From Nesterenkonia salmonea (GTDB lineage: Bacteria; Actinomycetota; Actinomycetes; Actinomycetales; Micrococcaceae), in the NCBI RefSeq assembly GCF_005771525.1, contig NZ_VAVZ01000014.1:1-64000 (forward strand): 64,000 bases of DNA, written 5' to 3'. This document shows positions 29,581-38,229 of the stretch, piece by piece. Below the pieces are notes generated by a model, which worked only from the letters and a program-made list of their open reading frames with translations, had not been told where the DNA came from and did not search any database. Both the position numbers and the translations under genes were made by a program. The first letter of the stretch is position 1. Every line of letters starts with the position of its first letter.

Positions 29581-30372
29581 ATGACACACGCCCCCGACCG
29601 CCGCTTCTATGCGTGGGAGGTGGGGATCGTACTGGCGCTGTCCCTGGGGCGCAGTGCCACCTACGCGGTACTTCAACTCGCGGAACGGCTGAGCATTGCC
29701 CCACTGGCGGACCAAACCGCAACGGTTCAGCGGTCCCGTTCCCGGGAGGAGTTCTACGACTTCAGTTTTCAGGTACTGGACTCAGTGTTCGCCCTAGCCC
29801 CTGTCGCGCTGGTGGTGTACCTGGTGTTCCTCCACGGAGACAATCCGTTCCGCCGCTGGGGACTGGACTTCCGGCGCCCCGGGAAGGATTGGGCCATTGG
29901 TGCCGGCCTGTTCGCGCTGATCGGGCTCGGCACGCTGGGGGTGTACTTCGCCGGACGTACCCTGGGGCTCACCACACAGATCGTCCCGGCCGATGTCACA
30001 GAGTACTGGTGGACTTCCCCGGTGCTGCTGCTGGCCGCACTGCGGCACTCGCTGCTGGAGGAGGTCATCATGATCGCCTACCTCTTTGACCGGGCACGCC
30101 GGATCTGGCCTCAGTTGACGGGCCCAGCCGGAAGCGCCCGGATCGGGATCTGGATCTTGGTGCTTGCCACGGCCGTCCTGCGCGGCGCATACCATCTGTA
30201 TCAGGGCTTCGGCCCAGGGATCGGCAATGCGCTGATGGGAGTCATCTTTGCAGCCGTCTACCTGAAGTACGGGCGGGTGATGCCACTGGTCATCGCGCAT
30301 TTCCTGCTCGACGCCGTGGCGTTCCTCGCCTTTCCCCTGGTGCTGCAGCTGTTCGGGCTCAGCTCACTCTGA
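29581..30372 (+). CDS. CPBP-family intramembrane protease-like protein
   Basis: A 263-aa integral membrane protein with 6-8 helices and the three CPBP/Abi motifs: LLEEVIMIAYLF (paired Glu; the Arg of the classical EExxxR is not in its usual place), GAYHLYQG and HFLLDAV. Members are glutamic-type intramembrane proteases related to the CAAX prenyl endopeptidase; many bacterial members have no known substrate. Expressed from its own leaderless-type promoter just behind the groEL terminator. The end overlaps the converging phosphatase gene by 9 bases. Confidence 0.85.
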   Translation: MTHAPDRRFYAWEVGIVLALSLGRSATYAVLQLAERLSIAPLADQTATVQRSRSREEFYDFSFQVLDSVFALAPVALVVYLVFLHGDNPFRRWGLDFRRPGKDWAIGAGLFALIGLGTLGVYFAGRTLGLTTQIVPADVTEYWWTSPVLLLAALRHSLLEEVIMIAYLFDRARRIWPQLTGPAGSARIGIWILVLATAVLRGAYHLYQGFGPGIGNALMGVIFAAVYLKYGRVMPLVIAHFLLDAVAFLAFPLVLQLFGLSSL

Positions 30373-30948
30373 GAGCCGCAGAGCCTGGGCCATTGCCTCC
30401 ACCGAATCGCGAATCTGACCGAATGAGGTGTCATACACCGACTCCGGGAGCATGTAGGGATCGACGACGTCGTCCTCCCGCGTGGCGGCTCCGGCGCTGC
30501 GCCGTGAATGGTCCAGTTGAGGAACGAGGGCTGCCAAGGTCTGCGCTGGTGATCTGTCTCCACCTGCGGCGTCGTCGAGACCTGCACGGTCCATAGACTG
30601 CAGCAGGCGTGCGAACTCAGGGAGGGTGAACATCCGCTCACGCGCCTCGGGCACCTCGGCTGCCATATCCTCAATATGCACCCGGGTGGCGGACAGAATC
30701 AGGTCCGCGCTCCTGATAGCTGCGGGAGTGACCTGCTGGGCTGAGAAGCCGTCCACATCGGCGCCGTAGTCCGCCACACGTTGCTTCATGGGCTCCTGCA
30801 TATCCTCACCATCGTGGGCGTAGGTCCCTCCGGAGGTCACAGCAATATCCGGCTGATCGTGGAACAGTTGGACCAGTAGCCTCTCCATAGCTGGTGAACG
30901 GCAGATATTGCCTGTGCAGACGGCGAAGACTGTAAACGTCGTGGACAC
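30364..30948 (-). CDS. Low-molecular-weight protein-tyrosine phosphatase
   Basis: A 194-aa LMW-PTP. The P-loop CTGNICRS has the nucleophile Cys11 and Arg17, and the general-acid loop is VVDPYMLPE near residue 160. In bacteria these enzymes dephosphorylate tyrosine kinases of capsule synthesis or other phosphoproteins. The GTG at 30948 is chosen because the conserved motif then starts at residue 11, as in the family. It begins 7 bases after the stop of the upstream acetyltransferase, so the two are probably co-transcribed. An insertion of about 30 residues lies between the P-loop half and the DPY loop. Confidence 0.9.
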   Translation of the reverse strand: MSTTFTVFAVCTGNICRSPAMERLLVQLFHDQPDIAVTSGGTYAHDGEDMQEPMKQRVADYGADVDGFSAQQVTPAAIRSADLILSATRVHIEDMAAEVPEARERMFTLPEFARLLQSMDRAGLDDAAGGDRSPAQTLAALVPQLDHSRRSAGAATREDDVVDPYMLPESVYDTSFGQIRDSVEAMAQALRLSE

Positions 30949-30955
30949 CGTGGAA

Positions 30956-31474
30956 TCACACCTCTCTGATGAAAAACGGGAACGTGTCGCGTTTGGCTGG
31001 GATGTCCAGCACAAAGTCGCGGTCCGGAACCCTGATGAAACCTTCTGATTCGTACAGCGCGTGGGCAGCGGTCATGGACCGCAGGCTGCACAGGGACACT
31101 GCCCGGATCTCTGGCCGTACCGCCGCCTCCGCCACAATATGGCGCACCAGTGCGCGGGCAATGCCGCGACCCTGAGCCTCAGGTGCGACCGCCAACATAC
31201 GGAACTCCAACTCCCCCGGCCGCGAAACCTCGGCGAAGGGGCCATCATGGTCCGTCACGGTGGCGGTGCCTGCGACTCGACCGTCAAGCTCAGCAACCAG
31301 AAGCTTCGCATTCTCAGCCCGCTCGGAGACCCGCATCAGGTGCTGGACGTAGAAGTCTCCGGCCTGCAGGTGACCGCCGTCAACGTAGGCCGCTACGGTG
31401 AGATCCCCTACTCGCTGATACTCCTCGGGGTGAGCTGTGCGGATCAAAACCGTACCTGACGTCGTCGTTCTCAT
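30956..31474 (-). CDS. GNAT-family N-acetyltransferase
   Basis: A 172-aa acetyltransferase. The cofactor motif reads VAPEAQGRGIARAL (about 98-111), preceded by the beta-bulge strand ELEFRML and followed by the ALYESEGF segment. Substrate unknown; the pairing with a phosphotyrosine phosphatase gene suggests only co-expression. The start ATG lacks a clear Shine-Dalgarno sequence; GATAGT lies 5 bases before it and could be a leaderless-type -10. Confidence 0.87.
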   Translation of the reverse strand: MRTTTSGTVLIRTAHPEEYQRVGDLTVAAYVDGGHLQAGDFYVQHLMRVSERAENAKLLVAELDGRVAGTATVTDHDGPFAEVSRPGELEFRMLAVAPEAQGRGIARALVRHIVAEAAVRPEIRAVSLCSLRSMTAAHALYESEGFIRVPDRDFVLDIPAKRDTFPFFIREV

Positions 31475-31657
31475 AAGTCACTATCTTTTCACAGCGCCCA
31501 GCCTGCACCAGACGCTGCGTCTCAACATAAGTGTTCGGCTTCCACAAAACCTCTCATCAGGATCTAGAGTGGTCTTATGGAAGGCTTCAACATCACCTGG
31601 TGTGGACCTATCAGCGGACTCAGTCCGCCACATCTTCGTGGAAAGCGAGCCTGACCC

Positions 31658-32503
31658 GTGGCCATCGACTTCCAGAATGTCACCAAAACCTACCCCGACG
31701 GCACGGTCGCAGTCGACGATTTCAGTCTGCACGTCCCATCCCATACCTGCACTGTCCTGCTGGGGTCCTCAGGCTGTGGCAAGTCCACTCTGATCCGCAT
31801 GGTCAACCGCATGGTCGATCCCAGCTCAGGGTCGATCCTCATTGACGATGCCGACGTTGCCACCACCGAACCGGTCGCTCTGCGCCGGCGCATCGGTTAC
31901 GTCATGCAGGACTCGGGGCTGCTGCCGCACCGGCGGGTGATCGACAACATTGCCACCGTGCCCCGGCTGAACGGGGAGTCCAAAGCTGATGCACACCGGC
32001 GGGCGCACGAACTGATGGACATCGTGGGGCTCGACTCCGCACTGGCGCGCCGGTACCCGAAGCAGCTCTCCGGTGGTCAGCAGCAGCGGGTGGGGGTGGC
32101 GCGCGGACTGGCCGCAGACCCCAATATTCTGCTGATGGATGAGCCGTTCGGCGCCGTAGACCCTCTGGTGCGGGTGGAGCTGCAACGTGAACTCCAACGC
32201 ATCCAGACGGACCTGCGGAAGACCATCATCTTTGTCACCCACGATATTGATGAGGCGTTGACCCTCGGTGACCAGATTGTGGTGCTGAAGAAGGGCGGCG
32301 AGGTCGCCCAAATCGGCACCCCGGAGAACATTGTGGAAGCGCCGGCCAATGACTTCGTCGCCCAGTTTCTGGGGCTGGACTCAGCACGCCGGTCGCTCAG
32401 CGCCGCGCCCCGTGAAGGCGGCGGCTGGCTCGTCAGCGATGGGCGGGGCCGACCGCTCGGTGTGGTCAACGCCGCACCTGACCAGCGCAGCGAAACTGAC
32501 TGA
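31658..32503 (+). CDS. Osmoprotectant (betaine/carnitine/choline-type) ABC transporter ATP-binding protein
   Basis: ATPase of an OpuC-like importer, 281 aa. Walker A GSSGCGKST at 36-44, signature LSGGQQQR near 135, Walker B ILLMDEPFGAVD, then the H-loop VTHDIDEAL. The C-terminal CBS pair of OpuCA-type ATPases is missing; only a short tail follows the ATPase core, so ionic-strength gating through CBS domains is not expected. GTG start. The 183-base region before it contains TTCCAC-N19-TAGAGT (31540-31570), a possible promoter. First of four genes: ATPase, permease, permease, binding lipoprotein. Confidence 0.9.
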   Translation: MAIDFQNVTKTYPDGTVAVDDFSLHVPSHTCTVLLGSSGCGKSTLIRMVNRMVDPSSGSILIDDADVATTEPVALRRRIGYVMQDSGLLPHRRVIDNIATVPRLNGESKADAHRRAHELMDIVGLDSALARRYPKQLSGGQQQRVGVARGLAADPNILLMDEPFGAVDPLVRVELQRELQRIQTDLRKTIIFVTHDIDEALTLGDQIVVLKKGGEVAQIGTPENIVEAPANDFVAQFLGLDSARRSLSAAPREGGGWLVSDGRGRPLGVVNAAPDQRSETD

Positions 32504-32515
32504 GCCAATCCTGCC

Positions 32516-33157
32516 ATGGAGTGGATCCTCAACAACCTGCCCCGCATCACTGACCTGACACTCGCCCACCTGCTGCTCGCCCTTCCCGCGGTGGCCTCCG
32601 CCTTCCTCATCGCCCTCCCCATTGCCTGGGCGGCGAACCGGGTGCGTCCGCTGCGCGAGGTGGTGGTCTCCGGAACCGGGCTGCTCTATGCCATACCGTC
32701 GCTTCCGCTGTTCATTGTCCTGCCGATTATTCTGGGCACCGGGGTCAGGGACACGTTCAATGTCATCGTTGCGCTGACCATCTTTGGGCTGGCGCTGATG
32801 GTCCGCTCCGCAGCCGATGCGCTGGACTCCGTGGACAGCGGAGTAAGACTCGCCTCCACCGCAGTCGGGTATTCTCCGGCGAAGCGGTTTTTCTCCGTGG
32901 AGCTGCCGCTGGCGGGCCCTGCATTGCTGGCGGGGCTACGTGTGGTGTCCGTCAGCACGATCTCGCTGGTGTCCGTCAGCGCCGTGCTGGGTGTGCAGTC
33001 TTTGGGTTCGCTGTTCACTGACGGGTTCGAGCGCGGCATCGTCCCGTCCATCGCAGCCGGGATACTCATGACCGCGCTACTGGCACTTCTGCTGGACGTG
33101 CTGCTCATTGCTGCCGGCCGCGTCATCATGCCGTGGGCACGAGGGGGTGGCAGGTGA
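32516..33157 (+). CDS. Osmoprotectant ABC transporter permease 1
   Basis: A 213-aa BPD-type permease with five to six helices and the EAA-like loop region SVDSGVRLASTAVGYSPAKR FFSVELPLA that contacts the ATPase. Similar to OpuCB/OpuCD-type subunits, which are of the same length. ATG 13 bases after the ATPase stop. The end overlaps the second permease by four bases (GTGA). Confidence 0.9.
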   Translation: MEWILNNLPRITDLTLAHLLLALPAVASAFLIALPIAWAANRVRPLREVVVSGTGLLYAIPSLPLFIVLPIILGTGVRDTFNVIVALTIFGLALMVRSAADALDSVDSGVRLASTAVGYSPAKRFFSVELPLAGPALLAGLRVVSVSTISLVSVSAVLGVQSLGSLFTDGFERGIVPSIAAGILMTALLALLLDVLLIAAGRVIMPWARGGGR

Positions 33158-33816
33158 ATCATCTGGTGGAGGCTTTCGACCTGCTGCTGGACGCCGAGTC
33201 TTGGAGTGGCCCCGGCGGATTCGGGGCGCGCATGCTGGAGCACCTCTGGTACACCGCACTGGCCCTGATCATCTCTTCGGCTATCGCCCTGCCGGTGGGA
33301 CTCGCGGTGGGTCACACCGGGCGCGGGCGGGCCCTGGCGGTCATCAGCAGTGGGCTGGTGCGCGCACTGCCCACCCTGGGACTGATCACTTTGGCCGCGC
33401 TGTTCGTGGGGATCGGGCTGACGGCGCCGATGATCGCGTTCGTGGTGCTCGCGGTTCCGTCGATCCTGGCCGGGGCGTACGCCGGTGTGGAATCGGTGAG
33501 TCCCGCCACCACAGATGCCGCGAAGGCTCAAGGGATGAGCGGCTGGCAGGTGCTGATCAAGGTGGAGATACCGCTGGGTCTGCCGCTGATTATCGGAGGG
33601 CTGCGCAACGCGACCCTGCAGGTGGTTGCCACAGCTACTCTGGCGGCCTATGTCGGAGCCGGCGGTCTCGGCAGGCAGCTATTCCTGGGCCTGCGCACCC
33701 AGGACTATCCGCTGATGCTTGCAGCCTCCCTTGCCGTGATCCTGCTGGCCATCATCCTTGATGCATGTTTCGAATTCTCCCAGCGGCTGCTCCGGCGGCT
33801 ACTGGGTCTTGTGTAG
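33154..33816 (+). CDS. Osmoprotectant ABC transporter permease 2
   Basis: Second BPD-type permease, 220 aa, with the ATPase-contact loop VSPATTDAAKAQGMSGWQ and a typical C-terminal AGGLGRQLFLG segment. GTG 33154 overlaps the stop of permease 1 and follows AGGGGG; a GTG at 33133 inside the previous gene is less likely. The two permeases should form the heterodimeric channel of the OpuC-like importer. Confidence 0.9.
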   Translation: MNHLVEAFDLLLDAESWSGPGGFGARMLEHLWYTALALIISSAIALPVGLAVGHTGRGRALAVISSGLVRALPTLGLITLAALFVGIGLTAPMIAFVVLAVPSILAGAYAGVESVSPATTDAAKAQGMSGWQVLIKVEIPLGLPLIIGGLRNATLQVVATATLAAYVGAGGLGRQLFLGLRTQDYPLMLAASLAVILLAIILDACFEFSQRLLRRLLGLV

Positions 33817-33845
33817 TCACCCAAAGAATGAAGAGGAAAACGATC

Positions 33846-34763
33846 ATGAGAATGTACTCCGCCGCCTGTGCCGGCATCGCCCTGCTGACTCTCAGCGCCT
33901 GCGGCGGTGGTGGCGATCCCCTGGAGACCGATGACGACGACGCCGCAACCGATGGTGACTCCGCAGAGTTGGTCGTCGGTTCCCAGCAGTACTACTCCAA
34001 TACGATCATCGCTGAGATCTACGCCCAGGTGCTTGAGCACGAGGGCCATGAGGTCCAACGCGAGTTCGAGATCGGTCAGCGGGAGGTCTACATCCCGGAG
34101 CTGGAGTCCGGGGCGATCGATGTCTTCCCCGAATACACCGGCAACCTTGCGGCATACATTGACCCGGACACCGATTCCGGAGACCCTGACTCAGTCCACG
34201 CTGCCCTGGTAGACGTGCTGCCAGAGGGCTTGGAAGCCCTGGACTACGCTGCTGCCACTGACCAGGACAGCTACGTGGTGACCGCAGAGTTCGCAGAGGA
34301 GAACAACCTCACCACTGTTGCGGATCTCGATGATGTGGACGAGGACTTGAGCATCGCGGCCAATTCGGAGTTCGAAACGCGCCCCTACGGCATCGGCGGC
34401 CTCGCCGATACCTACGGCGTGGAACTGACCCTGGTGCCGGTCGAAGACTCCGGCGGGCCGCTGACATTGCGCGCATTGCTCGACGGTGACGTGGAGGTCG
34501 CCAATATCTACAGCGCAGACCCAGCGATCGAGGATAACGACCTCGTCATCCTCGAGGACACCGAGTCTCTAGTGCTGCCGCAGAATGTGGTTCCTGTGGT
34601 CTCCGAGAATGTGGACGACCAGGCCCGGGACGCCATCAATGAGGTGCAGTCTGTGCTGGACCAGCAGGCACTGCTGGACATCAACGCCTACTCCCAGTCC
34701 ACCCAGGACAGCCCCGCTGATGTCGCCCAGTGGTGGCTGGACGACCAGGGCATGCTCGACTAG
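33846..34763 (+). CDS. Osmoprotectant ABC transporter substrate-binding lipoprotein
   Basis: A 305-aa binding protein of the OpuAC/OpuCC (ProX-type) family anchored by a lipobox (LSAC, Cys near 19). ELVVGSQQYYSNTIIAEIYA at the N-terminus, FPEYTGN in the middle and the late VVPVVSENV segment are typical. Strongly acidic, as expected for an exposed protein in a salt-tolerant organism. ATG 33846 follows GAGGAAAA; in-frame upstream starts (33828, 33765) would precede the lipoprotein signal. Likely ligand: glycine betaine, choline, carnitine or proline betaine. Confidence 0.9.
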   Translation: MRMYSAACAGIALLTLSACGGGGDPLETDDDDAATDGDSAELVVGSQQYYSNTIIAEIYAQVLEHEGHEVQREFEIGQREVYIPELESGAIDVFPEYTGNLAAYIDPDTDSGDPDSVHAALVDVLPEGLEALDYAAATDQDSYVVTAEFAEENNLTTVADLDDVDEDLSIAANSEFETRPYGIGGLADTYGVELTLVPVEDSGGPLTLRALLDGDVEVANIYSADPAIEDNDLVILEDTESLVLPQNVVPVVSENVDDQARDAINEVQSVLDQQALLDINAYSQSTQDSPADVAQWWLDDQGMLD

Positions 34764-34788
34764 AGCACAACCCCTTCAACGGGTGTGG

Positions 34789-36315
34789 TCAGTCGCCGCC
34801 CTCTGAGCCGGAGACTTTTCTGCGGCGACGGCGGCGGCGCTGGCCGCTTCCTGAGCCCTCAGCGGACTCCTTCTTCTGCTGGGGGGCCTTGTCACTGCTG
34901 GCCTCCGGAGAGCGTTTTTCCGGACCGCCGCGGTTGCTGCGACCCCGGCCCCTGGAACGGGCGCCGGATTTTCCATCACGGCCGCGTCCGCCCTTGGACT
35001 GGGCTCCACCCGGGCCACCGATGTCTTCGATCTCTTCGCCCTCAAGGCCCTCCTTGGAGCGCTGATGCCGAGGCAGCCGCCCTTTGGTTCCCTTAGGGAT
35101 GTCCAGATCTGCGAACAGGTGCGGCGAGGATGAGTAGGTTTCCACCGGTTCCGGGATGTCCAGCCCCACAGCCTTATTGATCAGGCTCCAGCGGGGCATA
35201 TCCTCCCAGTCAACAAAGGTCACCGCGGTGCCCTTCTGCCCAGCTCGCCCGGTGCGCCCAATGCGGTGGAGGTACGTGTTGTCATCCTCCGGGCACACGT
35301 AGTTGATGACGTGCGTGACATCTGTGACGTCAATACCGCGAGCGGCGACGTCGGTGGCCACCAGCACATCGACTTTGTCATTGCGGAACGCACGCAGCGC
35401 CTGCTCACGTGCGCCCTGGCCGAGGTCTCCGTGGATGGCGCCGGCGGCGAAACCGCGGGTCTTCAGCTCATCGGAAAGTTTGTCCGCTTGGCGCTTGGTG
35501 CGCGTGAAGATGATGGTCCGTCCGCGCCCATCAGCCTGCAGGATACGGGCGATCATCTCGTCCTTATCCATCTGGTGCGCCCGGTAGACCACCTGGCGGA
35601 TGTCCTTCTTGGTCACGCCCATGTCGAACGGGTCAGCTGCGCTGATATGCGTGGGCTTCGTCATGAAACGCCGCGCCATTGAGACCACTGGGCCCGGCAT
35701 GGTGGCCGAGAACAACATGGTTTGGCGGACATCTGGAACGTAGGAGAGGAGTTTCTCCACATCGGGCAGGAACCCAAGGTCGAGCATCTCATCAGCCTCA
35801 TCCAGCACCACGATCTTCACGTTCTTCAGATTCAGGTGCTTCTGCCGGTGCAGGTCAATGAGACGGCCTGGGGTCCCGACAACAATCTCCACCCCGGCAT
35901 TGAGCTGCTTGATCTGCGGTTCATAGTCACGGCCACCGTAGATCGTGGCGATGCGTGCGCTGAGCTTAGTGCCAGCTGCGGTGAGGTCCCCGGCCACCTG
36001 AACGGCAAGTTCGCGTGTCGGGGCGACGATCAGTGCCTGCGGGGCACCCGGGCTGGGCAGTTGGTCGAACGCCTCAGTGCCGGGGGCTACCACCCGCTGC
36101 AGCGCAGGGATGCCGAAACCCAGGGTCTTGCCCGTTCCGGTCTTCGCCTGGCCGATGATGTCATTACCGGCGAGCGCGATCGGAAGCGTCTCCGCCTGGA
36201 TCGGGAAAGGAGCAGTGATGCCCTTCTCCGCCAAGGCGTCGACGATTTCGCTGCGGACAGCAAAGTCCGCGAAGGTCAACGTGTCTGTTGAAGTGTCTGT
36301 CATTCGTACTTTCAC
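34789..36315 (-). CDS. DEAD-box ATP-dependent RNA helicase
   Basis: A 508-aa helicase of the RhlE/CsdA kind. Q motif region FADFAVRSEI...PFPIQ, motif I AKTGTGKT, Ia PTREL, Ib TPGR, II DEAD, III SAT, VI HRIGRTGR. The C-terminal tail (about 420-508) is Arg/Gly/Lys-rich and ends in RRRRRRKVSG, suited to non-specific RNA binding in ribosome assembly or mRNA turnover. The GTG start overlaps the stop of the upstream DUF3107 gene (GTGA); an internal ATG at 36303 is the alternative. Converges on the OpuC-like operon, 25 bases away. Confidence 0.94.
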   Translation of the reverse strand: MKVRMTDTSTDTLTFADFAVRSEIVDALAEKGITAPFPIQAETLPIALAGNDIIGQAKTGTGKTLGFGIPALQRVVAPGTEAFDQLPSPGAPQALIVAPTRELAVQVAGDLTAAGTKLSARIATIYGGRDYEPQIKQLNAGVEIVVGTPGRLIDLHRQKHLNLKNVKIVVLDEADEMLDLGFLPDVEKLLSYVPDVRQTMLFSATMPGPVVSMARRFMTKPTHISAADPFDMGVTKKDIRQVVYRAHQMDKDEMIARILQADGRGRTIIFTRTKRQADKLSDELKTRGFAAGAIHGDLGQGAREQALRAFRNDKVDVLVATDVAARGIDVTDVTHVINYVCPEDDNTYLHRIGRTGRAGQKGTAVTFVDWEDMPRWSLINKAVGLDIPEPVETYSSSPHLFADLDIPKGTKGRLPRHQRSKEGLEGEEIEDIGGPGGAQSKGGRGRDGKSGARSRGRGRSNRGGPEKRSPEASSDKAPQQKKESAEGSGSGQRRRRRRRKVSGSEGGD

Positions 36316-36545
36316 TCAGCGACGGCGGCGAAACCCACCGTCTTTTTTGTGTCCGAGCCGATCTCCACGTATCCGATGGAATTCACTGGAACCACCACGG
36401 TCTTATCGCGGCGGTCTGTGAGGCTCAACAGTGGCTTGGACTTCTCAACCGCTTCGGCGACGGCCTTCTGAACATCCTCCGCAGACTCGTCTGTCTCAAT
36501 GAGAATTTCCCGGGCAACGTTCTGGACTCCGATGCGTACTTCCAT
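36312..36545 (-). CDS. DUF3107 family protein
   Basis: A 77-aa conserved actinobacterial protein of unknown function (MEVRIGVQNVAREI at the start, VVVPVNSIGYVEIG in the second half). AAGGAG precedes the ATG. Translationally coupled to the DEAD-box helicase, an arrangement common in actinobacteria, so it may act with RNA metabolism; no direct evidence in the sequence. Confidence 0.9.
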   Translation of the reverse strand: MEVRIGVQNVAREILIETDESAEDVQKAVAEAVEKSKPLLSLTDRRDKTVVVPVNSIGYVEIGSDTKKTVGFAAVAE

Positions 36546-36634
36546 GCCACTCCTTGGTTTGGGTTCGGCGCCGCAGCTCTCACAATGAAGGCACGACGAC
36601 GCCGCAGTACAGGTCTGACTGCCAATCCTACCTT

Positions 36635-37267
36635 TTACCAGCCCTCAGACTCTTTAGGGAATCCGGAGATTCCTCTCCAGGCCAAACGCGCTGTCAGTTG
36701 GGCGGAGGTCTCCAGGTCGGGCCGTTCGGACAACTTCGACCAGTGCCGGGCCGCCGATGTTGCCATTCCGAGCAAGCCATGGCCGAGCATCGTAGCCTCA
36801 GCCATCGGCTGGCCGGTGTCATCGGCGATCACTTCAGCGATCGCCCCTGCCATGGCATCGTGGAAGCGCTCGAGACGCTCGGTGACGTCGTCGTCATTGT
36901 CCATCCCGGAGGAGAAGATCAGCCGGTAGGCCTCATCCTTACGGGCAATGAACTCATAGAACGCGGTGACTGTTCCGGAGACTCGCTCCTTATTGGTGAC
37001 CGACCGGGCGAGGACAGTAGTGAGCTCATACTGAAGCTGACCCAGGTGCGTGTCCAGCAGATCCAGGAACAGTTCATGTTTCCCCGGAAAGTGCTGATAG
37101 AGGACTGGTTTGGAGACCTCAGCGGATTCCGCAATGTCATCCATGGAGGCAGCATGGAATCCCTTAGCCACAAAGACTTGGAGCGCACACTCCAACAGCT
37201 GGAGCCGACGCTGCTCTCGTGGGAGCCGCTTAGCTCTAGCGGGTTCGGGTGCCGGTGCGGTGGTCAT
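36635..37267 (-). CDS. TetR-family transcriptional regulator
   Basis: A 210-aa TetR regulator. DNA-binding domain at about 16-62 (LLECALQVFVAKGFHAASMD, IAESAEVSKPVLYQHFPGKHEL), then an all-helical ligand domain. ATG 37267 is chosen; TAGACT lies 8 bases upstream, compatible with a leaderless start, and longer in-frame extensions run into the upstream gene. A CATGTG-N8-CACATG inverted repeat at 37288-37307 just ahead of it is a candidate autoregulatory site. The neighbours (helicase/DUF3107 and PHP protein) give no clue to its ligand. Confidence 0.9.
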   Translation of the reverse strand: MTTAPAPEPARAKRLPREQRRLQLLECALQVFVAKGFHAASMDDIAESAEVSKPVLYQHFPGKHELFLDLLDTHLGQLQYELTTVLARSVTNKERVSGTVTAFYEFIARKDEAYRLIFSSGMDNDDDVTERLERFHDAMAGAIAEVIADDTGQPMAEATMLGHGLLGMATSAARHWSKLSERPDLETSAQLTARLAWRGISGFPKESEGW

Positions 37268-37287
37268 GGGTGAAAAGTCTAGAGCAC

Positions 37288-37307
37288 CATGTGAAGCAGG
37301 GCACATG
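37288..37307. promoter_or_regulatory. Inverted repeat upstream of tetR, possible operator
   Basis: CATGTG-N8-CACATG, perfect 6-base arms, lying between the PHP gene stop (37308) and the tetR -10 box. TetR regulators often bind such repeats to control themselves. Short arms make chance possible. Confidence 0.35.
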
Positions 37308-38165
37308 CTAGCTGGGCAGCGGCCCGCTGGCTGAGCACCCGGTGCCCAATTCGAGGATGCGAACGACCTGCTCATCGGCCGTGGTGTTCTCCCCCAGCCG
37401 GTTCGGTTTGCCTCGGGTGCCGTGATAATCGGAAGACCCCGTCACAATGAGGTCGTGCCGGTCGGCGAGGTCCAGCAAGAGTTGGCGTCCCTGCTGCGGA
37501 TTGTCCCGGTGGTACACCTCCACACCGCACATTCCCGCCTCCACGAGCTCTTCCAACTCTTCAAGTGTCAATGTGCCTCCGCGGGCCCCGGCCATGGCAT
37601 GGGCGATGATCGGCACCCCGCCGGCGTCCCGAATGCGTTGGACGACCTCCGCAGGGTGGGGGTTGTCCTGATCCACGAAGTACTTGGTCCTGCGGTGCAG
37701 GTACTTCGCAAAAGCCTCACTGCGGTCCGAGACCACACCCACGGACACCAGAGCGTCAGCCAGATGCGGGCGCCCAATGGACGTTCCAGGTTGAACGTGT
37801 TCGAGTACGACATCCCACGTGATCGGGAAATCTTCCGCCAAACTATCACAGATCCGCTTGGCCCGCTCCACCCGACCCCCGCGGGCCGCAGCGTTGATCT
37901 CCAACATTCCAGGATGTTCAGGGTCATGAAGATAGCTGAGCATATGAACGCTGACATGCGCCGTCTTGGAAGTGACCTCCATACCGGGAATGAAGCCGAT
38001 CCCGTGCGCGGCCGCTGACCTGCGCGCCTCATCCCACCCAGCGTTGGAATCGTGGTCGGTCAGCGCCAGGCCGGTCACCTCGGCGCGGGCAGCTTCGGCC
38101 ACCACATGAGCAGGAGACTCGGTGCCGTCGGACACCGTGGAATGCGTGTGCAGGTCAAAGCTCAT
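37308..38165 (-). CDS. PHP-domain phosphoesterase (YciV/RNase AM-like)
   Basis: A 285-aa metal-dependent phosphoesterase. PHP motifs: DLHTHS (4-9), TDHD (36-39), PGMEVTS, GRPHLADAL, PIIAHA and GSSDYHG. The size and the inserted helical section match the YciV family, whose members hydrolyse 3',5'-nucleoside bisphosphates or trim RNA 5' ends. ATG 38165 has no ribosome-binding site and TACAGT sits 6 bases before it, so the mRNA is probably leaderless. Divergent from the aminopeptidase P gene. Confidence 0.9.
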   Translation of the reverse strand: MSFDLHTHSTVSDGTESPAHVVAEAARAEVTGLALTDHDSNAGWDEARRSAAAHGIGFIPGMEVTSKTAHVSVHMLSYLHDPEHPGMLEINAAARGGRVERAKRICDSLAEDFPITWDVVLEHVQPGTSIGRPHLADALVSVGVVSDRSEAFAKYLHRRTKYFVDQDNPHPAEVVQRIRDAGGVPIIAHAMAGARGGTLTLEELEELVEAGMCGVEVYHRDNPQQGRQLLLDLADRHDLIVTGSSDYHGTRGKPNRLGENTTADEQVVRILELGTGCSASGPLPS

Positions 38166-38171
38166 CCGTTT

Positions 38172-38177
38172 ACTGTA
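38172..38177 (-). promoter_or_regulatory. -10 box (TACAGT), leaderless-type, for the PHP gene
   Basis: TACAGT on the minus strand, 6 bases from the ATG at 38165. Confidence 0.6.
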
Positions 38178-38216
38178 ACCAGCTCACCTCCGATATCACC
38201 GAGAATCGAGGGCACC

Positions 38217-38222
38217 TAGACT
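38217..38222 (+). promoter_or_regulatory. -10 box (TAGACT), leaderless-type, for the aminopeptidase P gene
   Basis: TAGACT ends 7 bases before the ATG at 38230. With the PHP box 40 bases away it forms a divergent pair of leaderless-type promoters within a 64-base gap. Confidence 0.6.
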
Positions 38223-38229
38223 GAAACCC

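Noticed and set aside
34766-34787. Hairpin between the osmolyte lipoprotein and helicase genes as a bidirectional terminator
   Set aside because: The stem is only seven pairs with a bulged A and no T-run; too weak to annotate.
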